A DNA stretch of 64,000 bases from Burkholderia humptydooensis. GTDB taxonomy: Bacteria > Pseudomonadota > Gammaproteobacteria > Burkholderiales > Burkholderiaceae. The stretch lies in contig NZ_CP013382.1 of assembly GCF_001513745.1 (NCBI RefSeq), forward strand, positions 1,860,001 to 1,924,000. The letters are read 5' to 3'. A program made the translations under genes and the position numbers. Position 1 is the stretch's first letter, and every line of letters begins with the position of its first letter. Below the pieces are notes generated by a model. That model saw only the letters and a list, made by a program, of their open reading frames with translations, was not told the origin of the DNA and made no database searches. This document shows positions 53,033-61,968 of the stretch, piece after piece.

Positions 53033-53112
53033 TTTTCCACAGTTTTTGTGCGCAAGCTTGTGGATATCTCGCGCCGACGCGCGCCAAGCAATTGATCCAT
53101 CGAGGCTTTTCC
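53033..53112 (+). repeat. Dispersed 80-bp repeat, copy 2
   Basis: TTTTCCACAGTTTTTGTGCG then CAAGCTTGTGGATATC and TTGATCCATCGAGG. It aligns without gaps to copy 1, 212 bases apart start to start. A separate TATCCACAA lies between the two copies (53004-53013). Confidence 0.65.
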
Positions 53113-53184
53113 GAAATCCTCGTATCTTCGGCACAAAGCCCGCGCATGCGCCGGCCGCCGCATCCTCGACGTCGCGCCTCGCCG

Positions 53185-53895
53185 TCAATCCGGATAGTCG
53201 AGCGACGGATACCAGTCGACGCCGCGCCCTTCGGGCGTCATGTCGAGGATCGTCCACAGCGGCATCGGGTCGGGCGCGCCGCGCGGGTCCTGCCCAGGGT
53301 CGGCGCTCCAGCCGCCCATCTCGCCGCTCCAGAAGTGGCGGATCGTGCCGTCGCGGCGCGTGAATACGTTGATCGCCGGCTCTTCGCCGCCGTCGGCGCC
53401 GATCGCGTGATAGTCGCGGCTGTAGCGGCCGTCGAGATCGCAATACAGCTTCAGGTCGCGCCAGCCGCGCTCGCGCTTGAACGCGACGAGCCGCTCGAGC
53501 GGCGAGCGCGCGACGACCGCGAGCGCGACGCGCTGCTCGAGGTCGCGCGCCTCGCCGTTCCACGCGCCGAGCAGCGACGTGCACATCGGACACGGCCGCT
53601 CGCGCTGCGGTCCGAACATGTAGCTGTAGACGACGAGCGTCTGCTTGCCGCCGAACAGTTGGGCGAAATCGCACGGGCCGCGCTCGCCTTCGAAGCGATA
53701 GCCGCCCGTCACTTCGCCGCCCGGCGGCAGCGTGCGCCGCAGCGCGGCGACCCGCTCGACGCGCCGGCGCAGCTCGATCTCCTCGACGAGCAGCGCGTCG
53801 CGCGCGCGGCGATACGCATCGCTTTCGTTCGGCCATCGGGTCGTGTTGCGCTTCACGAGCTCGGCGGCCGGTGTCAGCATCGAATGCTCCGTCAT
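53185..53895 (-). CDS. DUF899 (thioredoxin-like) family protein
   Basis: Protein of 236 residues. PCDFAQLFGGKQTLVVYSYMFGPQRERPCPMCTSLLGAWNGEARDLEQRV is the family core, with the CPMC pair placed like a thioredoxin active site. The remainder includes GWRDLKLYCDLDGRYSRDYHA and a C-terminal MPLWTILDMTPEGRGVDWYPSLDY. Its biochemical function is not known. It is followed, on the same strand upstream, by a glutathione-S-transferase gene 40 bases away, so the two may be co-transcribed. Confidence 0.85.
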   Translation of the reverse strand: MTEHSMLTPAAELVKRNTTRWPNESDAYRRARDALLVEEIELRRRVERVAALRRTLPPGGEVTGGYRFEGERGPCDFAQLFGGKQTLVVYSYMFGPQRERPCPMCTSLLGAWNGEARDLEQRVALAVVARSPLERLVAFKRERGWRDLKLYCDLDGRYSRDYHAIGADGGEEPAINVFTRRDGTIRHFWSGEMGGWSADPGQDPRGAPDPMPLWTILDMTPEGRGVDWYPSLDYPD

Positions 53896-53935
53896 GTCTG
53901 CCTCCTGTCGATCGAACGGCCGGGGCCTGTTCCCG

Positions 53936-54595
53936 CTAATCCCGGTCGGGCGCGCCGAGCGGGAACAGGTGCCGGTACGGACGCGCTTCGTCGACCGCCC
54001 GCGCGAACGACGGGCGCGCGAGCAGCCGCTTGCGATACGCGATCACGCGCTGCAGCGACGGATCGATCGGATGCGTCCAGTCCGCATAGAACAGCGACGG
54101 CGCGGCCGAGCAGTCGGCCAGGCTGAACGCGTCGCCCGCCGCCCAGCCGCGGCCCGCGAGCGTGCGCTCGAGCCACGTGTACGACGTGTCGAGCATCCGC
54201 CGCGCATCGGCCACGCCGCGCGCGTCGCGCTCGGCTGGCGGCCGCAGCGCGTCGAACACGATCTTCTGCAGCGGCGTCGACACGTAGCAGTCGAAGAAGC
54301 GGTCCATCATCCGCACGTCGAGCGCCGCGCCGGCGTCGGCGGGCAGCAGCCGCACCGGCGCCGGACGACGCAGGCCGAGGTATTCGATGAGGATCGTCGA
54401 CTCGACGATCGTGCGATCGCCGTCGACGATCATCGGCATGTGCTTGAGCGGCCACCGCGCGGCGAACTCGGCGCTCGCCTCGGGCGTGTCGCCCGCGAGC
54501 AGACGCCATTCGAACGGCACGTCGTACTCGTACAGCGCGATCAGCACCTTCTGGCAATACAGCGAAAACGGATGCCCGTAGAACTTCAGGCTCAT
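53936..54595 (-). CDS. Glutathione S-transferase family protein
   Basis: Cytosolic protein of 219 residues. The thioredoxin-like N-terminal domain is MSLKFYGHPFSLYCQKVLIALYEYDVPFEW, then HMPMIVDGDRTIVESTILIEYL, with the glutathione-contact Glu-Ser. The C-terminal helical domain has TWLERTLAGRGWAAGDAFSLADCSAAPSLFYADW. Cys residues near the active site suggest a beta-class or related enzyme. It lies between the VOC-family and DUF899 genes in one direction, a small set that looks like a detoxification group. Confidence 0.9.
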   Translation of the reverse strand: MSLKFYGHPFSLYCQKVLIALYEYDVPFEWRLLAGDTPEASAEFAARWPLKHMPMIVDGDRTIVESTILIEYLGLRRPAPVRLLPADAGAALDVRMMDRFFDCYVSTPLQKIVFDALRPPAERDARGVADARRMLDTSYTWLERTLAGRGWAAGDAFSLADCSAAPSLFYADWTHPIDPSLQRVIAYRKRLLARPSFARAVDEARPYRHLFPLGAPDRD

Positions 54596-54724
54596 TGCGT
54601 TCCTCCTCGATTGACGCGGCGCGCGACACGCGCGCGCCGCAGGCCGCAGGTCGAACGACGCGGGCGGCGACTCTCGCCGCGCCGCCTCATGCCGATGCCC
54701 GGCCGCCGCCCGCGCACCGCGCGC

Positions 54725-55201
54725 TCACTGCGCGGGCGGCGCGCAGTTCTCCATCCCTTCGCGGATCTGCTCGGGGGTCAAGTCGCGCTTGTGCGTCGCG
54801 ACCGACCAGCGGTGGCCGAACGGGTCTTCGAGCTGGCCATAGCGGTCGCCCCAGAACATGTCGGCCGGCGGCATCGTCAGCTTCGCGCCCGCCTCCACCG
54901 CGCGCGCGATCACCGCGTCGACATCCGGCACGTACAGATGGATGAACACCGGCGAGCCCTTCAGGGCCTTCGGGCCGAGCGCGCCGCAGTGCGCCATTTC
55001 GTCGACGAGCATCAGCGTCGAATCGCCGATCCTGACGGCCGCATGCATCAGCCGGCCGGCATCGCGCGACGGCAGCCGCGTGATCTCGACGGCGTCGAAC
55101 GCCTTCTTGTAGAACTCGATCGCGGCGGCCGCGCCGTCGCAAATCAGATGAGGGGTCAGCGAATGCATCCCCTCGGGGATCGGTTTGACTGCGGTAGGCA
55201 T
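54725..55201 (-). CDS. VOC-family (PhnB/glyoxalase-like) protein
   Basis: Protein of 158 residues with two beta-alpha-beta-beta-beta units: HSLTPHLICDGAAAAIEFYKKAFDAVEITRLP and VFIHLYVPDVDAVIARAVEAGAKLTMPPADMFWGDRYGQLEDPFGHRWSVATH. The second signature DPFGHRWSVATHK is typical of PhnB-like proteins and bacterial glyoxalase relatives. No full metal-ligand set can be assigned from one chain. It opens the probable VOC-GST-DUF899 set. Confidence 0.88.
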   Translation of the reverse strand: MPTAVKPIPEGMHSLTPHLICDGAAAAIEFYKKAFDAVEITRLPSRDAGRLMHAAVRIGDSTLMLVDEMAHCGALGPKALKGSPVFIHLYVPDVDAVIARAVEAGAKLTMPPADMFWGDRYGQLEDPFGHRWSVATHKRDLTPEQIREGMENCAPPAQ

Positions 55202-55389
55202 GATCGCGGCTCCTTGGCTTCGAATGGGTTCATCGACCGAGCGCGCCGCACGCGCGGAGACGCTCTATCGCCACGACGAACGAATCCCGTGGAAATCGAC
55301 ATGCATCGCAAATTTTTTTGGAAGGCGGCGATCGCCGGCGGCGGCTGCCGATGAAAGAAGGTGGACGGCTGCGCGCATCCGGGCGCCGG

Positions 55390-55469
55390 TTATCAACAAT
55401 TTCTGTCGACAAACATGTGGATATCCTGCGCACGCGTGCGCCAAGCCGTTGAAACGACGGCACTTTCCG
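55390..55469 (+). repeat. Dispersed 80-bp repeat, copy 3 (diverged)
   Basis: TTATCAACAATTTCTGTCGA then CATGTGGATATCCTGCGCAC and CGCCAAGCCGTTG. It aligns without gaps to copy 2, best in the TGTGGATATC and GCGCCAAGC blocks. It lies in the 308-base gap 55202-55509, upstream of the VOC gene. No gene is seen in that gap. Confidence 0.55.
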
Positions 55470-55509
55470 CACCGCGGCAAAGAACGGGCAGCGCGCCGCC
55501 CGTACCGCG

Positions 55510-55773
55510 TCAGCGGCTGTCGAGATTCGCCTTCAGCTCGTTCGCCTTGTCGCGCAGCGCCTCGTAGCCGGAGCGCGCGTGCTCGGGCAGGTCCGGATCG
55601 CCGACGAGCGCGCCGAGCGTCTCGATCAGGCTGAACAGGATGCCCTTCGCCGCGCCGGCCGCGATGCTTCGCGACTGGATCGATTCGTGCAGATGGTCGA
55701 CGGCCGCCTCGAGTTGCTCGAGCTTCGGATCGTCGTCGTGCGGGCGGGCGTCGCCCGGCTTCTGGTTCGTCAT
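55510..55773 (-). CDS. Small helical protein of unknown function
   Basis: Protein of 87 residues: DPKLEQLEAAVDHLHESIQSRSIAAGAAKGILFSLIETLGALVGDPDLPEHARSGYEALRDKANELKANLDSR. It is strongly helical, with heptad-like Leu spacing in both halves, and acidic overall. No membrane segment or signal peptide is present. The mixed composition differs from chance Arg/Ala frames, so it is probably a real gene; I do not recognise the family. It is followed by the debranching-enzyme gene on the same strand, with 95 bases between. Confidence 0.65.
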   Translation of the reverse strand: MTNQKPGDARPHDDDPKLEQLEAAVDHLHESIQSRSIAAGAAKGILFSLIETLGALVGDPDLPEHARSGYEALRDKANELKANLDSR

Positions 55774-55868
55774 GGTGATGGCCTCCGATATCGGTTCGTT
55801 GCGAATCGTCGATCGATGCCGTCATTGTATGGCGCGCCGCGCGCGGCCGACGCGAGCGAGCGCAATCT

Positions 55869-58169
55869 TTACAGCACCGCGACGACGCGCGCGCCGCCCG
55901 GCTCGGCCGCCGCGACCACCTGCCCTTCGACGCGCCGGAACGTGAGCGATACGCTCTCGTCGCCGACGCGCAGATCGTCGACGCGCAGCCAGTCGACGCC
56001 TTCCGGCAGTTCCGGCCGCTCGACGCGCACCTCGCCGCGCGCCGCGTCGACCGAGATGCCGAGGCACGCCTGCAGCATCATGAACGGCGCGCCCGCCGCC
56101 CACGCCTGCGGCAGGCACGCGACCGGATACGCGGTCGGCGGCTCGCCGCGCCGGCGCGGAAAGCCGCAGAAGAGCTCGGGCAGCCGCATGTCGAAGCTCA
56201 CGGCCGCCTCGAACAGCGCGCGCAACAGATCGAGCACCGAGCGCTTGTCGCCGTAGCGCGCGAGGCCGCGCGCGGCGAGCGCGTTGTCGTGCGGCCAGAT
56301 CGAGCCGTTGTGATACGCCATCGGATTGAAGCGCGGCTGCCCGGCCGCGAGCGTGCGCACGCCCCAGCCGGTACGGAACAGCGTCGAGCCGAGCACGCGC
56401 GCGACCGATTCGCCGCGGCTCTGCTCGGGCAGGCCGAACGCGAGCAGATGCGCGGCGTTCGACGCGAGCACGCGGCACAGCTCGCCGTGGCCGTCCACCG
56501 CGATTCCGTAGAAGCCCGCCTCCGGCATCCAGAACAGCGACTCGACCTGCTCGCGCAGCGACTTCGCGCGTTGCGCGTAGCGCACGATGCCGGCCGCGTG
56601 GCCGCGCCGGCGCGAGAACGTCGCCATCGCGTCGAGCGCCGCGCACGCGTATGCCTGCACTTCGACGAGCGCGATCGGCCCGATCGGAAAGCGGCCGTCC
56701 GCATGGAACACCGAATCCTGGCTGTCCTTCCAGCCCTGGTTCGCGAGCCCGCGCGCGGACGTGCGCTGGTAGTCGAGCAGCCCGCGCGGGTTGCGCTCGC
56801 ACACGCTCATCACCCATTGCGCGGCGCGTTCGAGCGCGGGCCACAGCTCGTCGATCAGCGATTCGTCGCCGGTGTGCTCGAGATACGCGCCCGCGAGCAC
56901 GACGAACAGCGGCGTGGTATCGACGCCGCCGTAGTACAGCGCGAACGGCACTTCGCCCGTGGCCGCCATCTCGCTCTTGCGGAACTCGTGCATGATCTTG
57001 CCCGGCTCGGCGTCGCGAAACGCCGACGTCTCGCGCGCCTGGTGCTCGGCGAGAAAGCGCAGCACGCCGCGCGCGAGCGACGGCTGCAGCCACAGCATCT
57101 GCAGCGACGTGATCACCGCGTCGCGGCCGAACGGCGTCGAGAACCACGGGATGCCCGCGTACGGATACGGGCCGGTTTCGAGCGACGTCGTCAACAGGCC
57201 CAGGTCGGCGAGCGAGCGGTCGAGCCAGGCGTTGAACAGCGGATTGCTCGTGTGCACGCGCGCGATCGTGCGGCGGCGCTCGCGCATCGCGCGGTGCACA
57301 TCGGCGAGCGCCTTGCGCAGCGCGCCGCGCCCCTTGGCGACGCACGGCTGCTGCGCGAACGCGTCGCCGCCCGCGTGCGCGGCGCCGACGCACGCCTCGA
57401 CCGTCAGATACAGCGACACGCACGCCTGCGCGGCGATCGTCAGCGTGTAGTCGGCGCGATCGACGGCGAGCGTGTCGGGCGGCGGCTCGAAGCCGATCCG
57501 CACGCTGCGCTCGACCGCGTCGAGCCCGTCGTAGCGCAGCCGCACCGCGCCCGCCTCGACGCACGGCGGCGCGATCGCGCCGCGCCGCTCGCGCCGCGAG
57601 CCGCGCACTTCGAACATGTCCTTGAAGTCCGCGCCGAACGACACCGACAGCGGCACCTCGGCGTCGCTCGTGCCGTAGTTCGTCAGCGTGAGCGCCTCGT
57701 GGAGCACGTTGTCGGAGAGCACGCGCATCCGCTCGATGTGAATCACGCCCTCGGGCGTCTCGCGGCCGCCGAGCGGCGGCAGCGGGCGGTTCGTCAGGTG
57801 CGCGGTGAACGACGCGTTGTCCGCGCTCGTCGTGCCGGACAGCAGCGACGGCGCGCGGCCGCCGAACGTGAGCCGCCATTGCGACAGCACGCGCATGTCG
57901 TCGACGAACAGGCCGTCGTCGCGCCCGCCGATGTCGCCGAGCGTATCGCTCACGACGAACGCATCGCCCGCCTTCAGCACGAACTGGCTGCCGCGCACGA
58001 CCGTCTGCGCGTCGTGCTCGGGCGCGATGAACGCGGGCGTGGGCGGCGCCGGTTGCGGCGATTGCGCCGGTTGCGGCGTTGCGGCGGGCGCAGATGAAGG
58101 CGCGGACGAGAGCGCGGGCGCGGCGGCCCGCGGCGCACGCGGGGAAGAAGGGTCAGCTTGCCTCGGCAT
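55869..58169 (-). CDS. Glycogen-debranching-type amylo-alpha-1,6-glucosidase
   Basis: Protein of 766 residues. The N-terminal part after a Pro/Ala-rich linker (residues 1-45) is the GDE_N_bis domain: GDAFVVSDTLGDIGGRDDGLFVDDMRVLSQWRL. The C-terminal (alpha/alpha)6 glycosidase domain has TSLETGPYPYAGIPWFSTPFGRDAVITSLQMLWL with the catalytic acid region, then [25 protein letters not shown]. The ATG at 58169 has AGGAG 5 bases upstream. Such enzymes act on glycogen or other alpha-glucans. The lack of glg genes nearby leaves the substrate open. Confidence 0.88.
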   Translation of the reverse strand: MPRQADPSSPRAPRAAAPALSSAPSSAPAATPQPAQSPQPAPPTPAFIAPEHDAQTVVRGSQFVLKAGDAFVVSDTLGDIGGRDDGLFVDDMRVLSQWRLTFGGRAPSLLSGTTSADNASFTAHLTNRPLPPLGGRETPEGVIHIERMRVLSDNVLHEALTLTNYGTSDAEVPLSVSFGADFKDMFEVRGSRRERRGAIAPPCVEAGAVRLRYDGLDAVERSVRIGFEPPPDTLAVDRADYTLTIAAQACVSLYLTVEACVGAAHAGGDAFAQQPCVAKGRGALRKALADVHRAMRERRRTIARVHTSNPLFNAWLDRSLADLGLLTTSLETGPYPYAGIPWFSTPFGRDAVITSLQMLWLQPSLARGVLRFLAEHQARETSAFRDAEPGKIMHEFRKSEMAATGEVPFALYYGGVDTTPLFVVLAGAYLEHTGDESLIDELWPALERAAQWVMSVCERNPRGLLDYQRTSARGLANQGWKDSQDSVFHADGRFPIGPIALVEVQAYACAALDAMATFSRRRGHAAGIVRYAQRAKSLREQVESLFWMPEAGFYGIAVDGHGELCRVLASNAAHLLAFGLPEQSRGESVARVLGSTLFRTGWGVRTLAAGQPRFNPMAYHNGSIWPHDNALAARGLARYGDKRSVLDLLRALFEAAVSFDMRLPELFCGFPRRRGEPPTAYPVACLPQAWAAGAPFMMLQACLGISVDAARGEVRVERPELPEGVDWLRVDDLRVGDESVSLTFRRVEGQVVAAAEPGGARVVAVL

Positions 58170-58251
58170 CGGAACTCCTGGGCTGGGCGCGGCGCGCCGG
58201 GTGCGCCGCGTTTTCCGCACAGGATAGGACAGAACGCGCCGGACGCGCCCG

Positions 58252-58842
58252 CTATCGCGCCGGCGGCTCGCCGCCCCGTGCGTCGATCCGGCTTCGCGTC
58301 TGCGCGTCGACGATCTCGCGCACCGCGCGAAACAGCGGCGCCGCGCTCGTGTAGCGGCGGCCGTACGTGAGGTTGAACGCGTAATCGAAATCGGGCGGGT
58401 TCTCGCCCTGGTTGTGCTGCAGGATCGTCTCGAGCTTGTCGAGCGCCTTCACCGCCTGCGCCTCCGGCGACGCCGCGCCCTCGTACTCGTCCCACAGCGA
58501 CAGGATCTCATCGCGCAGCGGCGCATCGGCCATGCGCGTGAGCGCGAGCAGATCGGCGCGCTCGTGCGCGCGCTTGTCGCGATGCGCGCCGACGCAGATC
58601 GCCGGCACGTCGCCGCGCAGCGCCTCGCCGAGATCGTGGATCACGCACATCTTCAGCACCTTCAGCATGTCGAGCCCGGGCAGCGCGTCGGCGAACGCGA
58701 TCGCCATCAGGCACAGCCGCCAACTGTGCTCGGCGGTGCTCTCGGCGCGGCCCGTCGATGTGTGCGCGCTCCTCAGCACGCTTTTCAGGCGCTCCGCTTC
58801 GCGCACGAAGTCGAGCCTCGCCTCGATCTCTTGAATGTTCAT
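58252..58842 (-). CDS. HD-domain hydrolase (YfbR/HDDC2-like)
   Basis: Metal-dependent phosphohydrolase of 196 residues. The HD residues are in AESTAEHSWRLCLMAIAFAD and VIHDLGEALRGDVPAI, with the second Glu-Asp further on. A close set of proteins are 5'-nucleotidases on deoxynucleotides (YfbR, HDDC2). The C-terminal part LDKLETILQHNQGENPPDFDYAFNLTYGRRYT fits HDDC2-type proteins. The start at 58842 is the first Met with family-like MNIQEIEARLDFVREAERLKSVLR. Confidence 0.88.
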   Translation of the reverse strand: MNIQEIEARLDFVREAERLKSVLRSAHTSTGRAESTAEHSWRLCLMAIAFADALPGLDMLKVLKMCVIHDLGEALRGDVPAICVGAHRDKRAHERADLLALTRMADAPLRDEILSLWDEYEGAASPEAQAVKALDKLETILQHNQGENPPDFDYAFNLTYGRRYTSAAPLFRAVREIVDAQTRSRIDARGGEPPAR

Positions 58843-59097
58843 GACGGTGTGACGGGATTGGGACGGCGCGCGATTCGGTGCGGCGGGGCGCGACGGGCGA
58901 ACCCGGGGCTCGCTCGCTGCGCGTCGCGCGATACGTCGCGTGGCGTTCCGGTGGACGATGCGGCCAGTCTACGGCGTGCGCCGACGCATCGTCCACGCAT
59001 GAGTTATGCGCGCGGCGGGGGCGTGTGCGTCCGTGCGTCCGTGCGCGCACAATCTGCGTGGGCTCGGACGCGCCGACGACGACGCTTCGCGCGTGCG

Positions 59098-59652
59098 TCA
59101 CATCGTCTCGACGAGGCGCGCGGCAGTACCGTCCGAGAGCAGCATGCGCGTCCACCGGCAGCGGCTCGCGCGAATCGGCACGACGTCCGAATCGTTGACG
59201 CCGCTCGCGAATTCCAGCGACGCGAACGTGACGCCGTCGTGCCAGCCCGCTCCGGCGAGCCGCGCCTCCTGCTCGGCGATCTCGGCCGTCGCGTAGCGCC
59301 ACATCGAGCGGTTCATCAGGTCCGACAGCGGCACGCCGAACTCGGCCTCGCGCGCGGACGAGCAGGCGAGCAGGCGGTGCGTGAGGTCGCAGATCAGATG
59401 CACGGGGCGGCGGCTGTCGGCGACGAGCCGCGCGAGCGCGCGATCGCCCGCCGAATCGAGGCGCGCGGCGAGCCGCGCTTCGACGCGCACGCGCTCGGCG
59501 GGCGCCATCTGCTGGACGCCGGATTCCCAGCGCGAGATCGTCGATTGCGCGACGCCGAAGAGTTCGGCCGCGTGCGACTGCTTGATGCGGCGCATCAGAC
59601 GCCAGCGGCGCAGCGTGCTGCCGAGGGGCGAAGAAACGATCGAGTTCGGCAT
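59098..59652 (-). CDS. XRE-family transcriptional regulator
   Basis: Protein of 184 residues. The HTH lies at about 20-48: RRIKQSHAAELFGVAQSTISRWESGVQQM. The C-terminal half resembles a small PAS/ligand domain: DSRRPVHLICDLTHRLLACSSARE, and ends SRCRWTRMLLSDGTAARLVETM. It is not part of a toxin-antitoxin pair. The 255 bases to the HD gene and the 155 bases upstream (59653-59807) show no gene. Targets are unknown. Confidence 0.78.
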   Translation of the reverse strand: MPNSIVSSPLGSTLRRWRLMRRIKQSHAAELFGVAQSTISRWESGVQQMAPAERVRVEARLAARLDSAGDRALARLVADSRRPVHLICDLTHRLLACSSAREAEFGVPLSDLMNRSMWRYATAEIAEQEARLAGAGWHDGVTFASLEFASGVNDSDVVPIRASRCRWTRMLLSDGTAARLVETM

Positions 59653-59807
59653 GGCGGCGGCTCTCGGACAGGCTCGGGATCGGATGCGTGAAAGACGGTT
59701 GACGATCGATGCGGCTCCGCGCGCGGCATGGGCCGGGCGGGAGCGTGGGCGAACGGCGCGTGACGCCTTTTCGTGCATCGTTGCAGCGGCGGAGCGATTC
59801 GCAATCG

Positions 59808-60416
59808 TCATGGCGGCCGCGGCGACGACGGCCTCGCAACGCAACAACAGTCGCGCCGGCTTCGATCGACGTTCGTCGACGAACCGCGCCGACGAACCGT
59901 CATGTTAGCGCGTTCGCCCGCGCCGCCGTTGCCGGTGATCGTGCCCGTGCCGAGCGACGCATTGTTGCCGATGATCGCGACGCCGCCCGACAGCGTCGCG
60001 TCCTGCGCGGTCGACGCGCCGCTGATCGTCCACGCGCCGCTCGTCACGTCGAGATGATTGAAGTTGATGTAGTTGTTGACGGCAATCGCGCCCGTCGCCG
60101 GGCCGCCCGCCGCGCTGACCGTCGAGCCCGTCATCGCGGTGAACGTGTTCGTGCTGTTCGTGCCCATCGACACGCTGCCGTCGATCGTTCCCGAGTTGAC
60201 GAACGTGTTGCCCTGCCCGGCCGTGCCGTTCGACTGGAACGCAATCCGCCCGGTGATCGTGCCGCTGTTGTTGAAATTGACCTGCCCGCCGCCGTATGCG
60301 GCGACGACGGGCGAATCCGGCCCGACCAGCGTCGCGCCGACGAGCGCGACGAACACGCCCATCGACTGCGCGGGTTTCGGATGATCGCCGGTATTTCTGG
60401 AACGCGGGCAGTTCAA
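59808..60416 (-). pseudogene. Autotransporter/adhesin fragment, N-terminal part only
   Basis: Residues about 1-165 of this 202-residue frame resemble the passenger of an autotransporter: after an N-terminal segment with GVFVALVGATLVG come beta-helix rungs NNSGTITGRIAFQSNG, FVNSGTIDGSVSMGTN, GAWTISGASTAQDATLSGGVAIIGNNASLGTGTITGNGG. After about 59925 the repeats end abruptly and the frame turns into Arg-rich noise. The rest of the passenger and the whole beta-barrel are absent, so this is a truncated remnant. No ribosome site is seen before the first Met. Confidence 0.75.
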
Positions 60417-60844
60417 GTTGCCCCTTCCTTGTTATCGAAAAACAGATGTCGAAGGAAACTGCTTGGCACCGCATCCGGCCACATGTCGGCGGCCGGACAC
60501 TTCAAAAAACGAAAAACGGAAAACCCGTGAAGACGCGAACGCTGCTCGATCAGGCGAACGGCATGGCGACTCCCCTTATGGCGGCGACATCTCGAATTAG
60601 TCTAGTTAATGCGGATGACGACTTGTCGAAAGGCTATATCAAAGAATCGGGCCATGCAAAAATTGCATTCAAACCATGTTCATGGCTGACAAACAGCCAA
60701 CTCGTTCACTTCTTAATTTTTTTCCATTTCATTTCGCATCTCGAATAATGACTCATCACACCATTCCGATTGATCTGCCTCAACTCGGAAAGCCTGCCGT
60801 CCGACACGATGAAAGCGGAACCTGCCAAATGAACGGAGGCCATG
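60417..60844. promoter_or_regulatory. AT-rich leader region with FNR-like box
   Basis: This 428-base region has far lower GC than its surroundings (especially 60590-60790) and no credible gene. TTGATCTGCCTCAA at 60770-60783 fits the FNR/ANR box TTGAT-N4-ATCAA with one mismatch, 62 bases before the next start. It probably drives the two membrane-protein genes. Confidence 0.5.
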
Positions 60845-61411
60845 ATGGAAATTTCAATGAGGGATCTGCTGACCGTGCTGCACGGCATGGGCTTCGGTGC
60901 GCTGTTCATGCTCGCGTTTTCCGGCGCGATCGCCGAGGTCTACCGGATGTCCGCGCCGGGCGCGCCCGAGGTGCCCGCGCCGCGCGAACATCGGCTGTTG
61001 ATGATCTATCTGTCCGCGATGGTGATCCTCGCGTGGGCAACCGTGTTCTCCGGCGCATACGTCGTCTATCCGTGGTATCGCGCCGTGCCGCCCACCGGCC
61101 TGACCGATCTCGCGAACTACCCGCAACGCCTGTTGATGTCGAGCCGCAACACGTCGGGCTGGCACAGCCTCGGGATGGAGTGGAAGGAACATGTCGCGTG
61201 GCTCGCGCCGATCGCGATGACGATGGTCGCGTACGTATTCGGCAAGTATGGCCCCGCGCTCAGCCGGCAACGGCAGATTCGCAATGCCGTGCTGACGTTC
61301 ACCGTCGTCGCGTTCGTCGCGACCGGCGTCGCGGGTGTATTCGGCGCGTTCCTGAACAAGTACGCGCCGGTTCGCGGTGGCACCGCCATCCATCTCATGA
61401 CGGGAGAATGA
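60845..61411 (+). CDS. Four-helix membrane protein of unknown function
   Basis: Inner-membrane protein of 188 residues with membrane segments at about 5-28, 47-70, 112-132 and 143-166. His12 of LLTVLHGMGFGALFMLAFSG and further His residues (GWHSLGMEWKEHVAWLAP) could bind haem, as in cytochrome-b-like proteins; this is inference. The start at 60845 has GGAGG 5 bases upstream; an ATG one codon earlier is too close. The stop is 2 bases before the next gene. The FNR-like box and the cytochrome c remnant nearby suggest a low-oxygen respiratory role. Confidence 0.72.
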   Translation: MEISMRDLLTVLHGMGFGALFMLAFSGAIAEVYRMSAPGAPEVPAPREHRLLMIYLSAMVILAWATVFSGAYVVYPWYRAVPPTGLTDLANYPQRLLMSSRNTSGWHSLGMEWKEHVAWLAPIAMTMVAYVFGKYGPALSRQRQIRNAVLTFTVVAFVATGVAGVFGAFLNKYAPVRGGTAIHLMTGE

Positions 61412-61413
61412 AC

Positions 61414-61851
61414 ATGCCTACCTCGCATCCGCGCACTGCGACGCCGAACACGACCGGCGTCGACCAAAATCAGTCATCCGTATCAAGCGAGTCGACGGCC
61501 ACGTCGCGCGCGAGCGCGCCCGCTTCCTCCGGCGCGCTGCCGAACGGCCCGGCCGCCGCCGCGATTCTCGCAGCGGGAGTCGGCTGCTTCGCCGTCGGGC
61601 TCTTTGCGCTCGCCGGCGATGCATTCCGCCCGGTTGCGCATTTCTTCACGTTCTACAAGCCAACCGGGCCGCTCTCGGGCGTGACGACGAGCGCGATCGT
61701 CGTCTGGCTGCTGTCGTGGGTGGCGCTGTCGCGCCTGTGGAGCGCGAAATCGGTCGCGCTCGGCCGCGTGACGGCCGTCGCGTTCGTGCTGCTGACGTTC
61801 GGCATCCTGCTGACCTTCCCGCCGTTCATGGATCTGCTGCAGGGCAAGTAG
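61414..61851 (+). CDS. Three-helix membrane protein of unknown function
   Basis: Protein of 145 residues. A Ser/Thr-rich cytoplasmic N-terminus of about 45 residues is followed by membrane segments AAAAILAAGVGCFAVGLFALAG, VTTSAIVVWLLSWVALSRLW and VTAVAFVLLTFGILLTFPPF. The start has GGGAG 7 bases upstream and follows the previous stop by 2 bases, so both genes are one operon. No cofactor motif is obvious. It ends FMDLLQGK. I do not recognise the family. Confidence 0.7.
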   Translation: MPTSHPRTATPNTTGVDQNQSSVSSESTATSRASAPASSGALPNGPAAAAILAAGVGCFAVGLFALAGDAFRPVAHFFTFYKPTGPLSGVTTSAIVVWLLSWVALSRLWSAKSVALGRVTAVAFVLLTFGILLTFPPFMDLLQGK

Positions 61852-61954
61852 CCGCACGCTTGCCGAAGGGAGTCTCGCGCTCTCTTCGGCGCGCGCGGCG
61901 CGCCGCGTCGGCAAAGCGTATCGGCGGCGAGGCGCGCGATTCCACTTGGTCCAT

Positions 61955-61968
61955 CTGATTCACATCAA
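61955..61968. promoter_or_regulatory. FNR-like box CTGATTCACATCAA
   Basis: Fits TTGAT-N4-ATCAA with one mismatch. It lies about 100 bases after the membrane-gene operon and 235 bases before the ruined cytochrome c start, at the head of an AT-rich leader (61960-62200). It is the second such box in 1.2 kb. Confidence 0.45.

Noticed and set aside
52821..53112. A replication origin, because of DnaA-box-like 9-mers
   Set aside because: There are only a few boxes, no AT-rich unwinding region, and no replication or partition genes; the repeat family explains the boxes better.
60417..60844. A genomic island border, because of low GC
   Set aside because: The low GC is confined to a few hundred leader bases, with no integrase, tRNA or direct repeats; a strong promoter region is enough to explain it.
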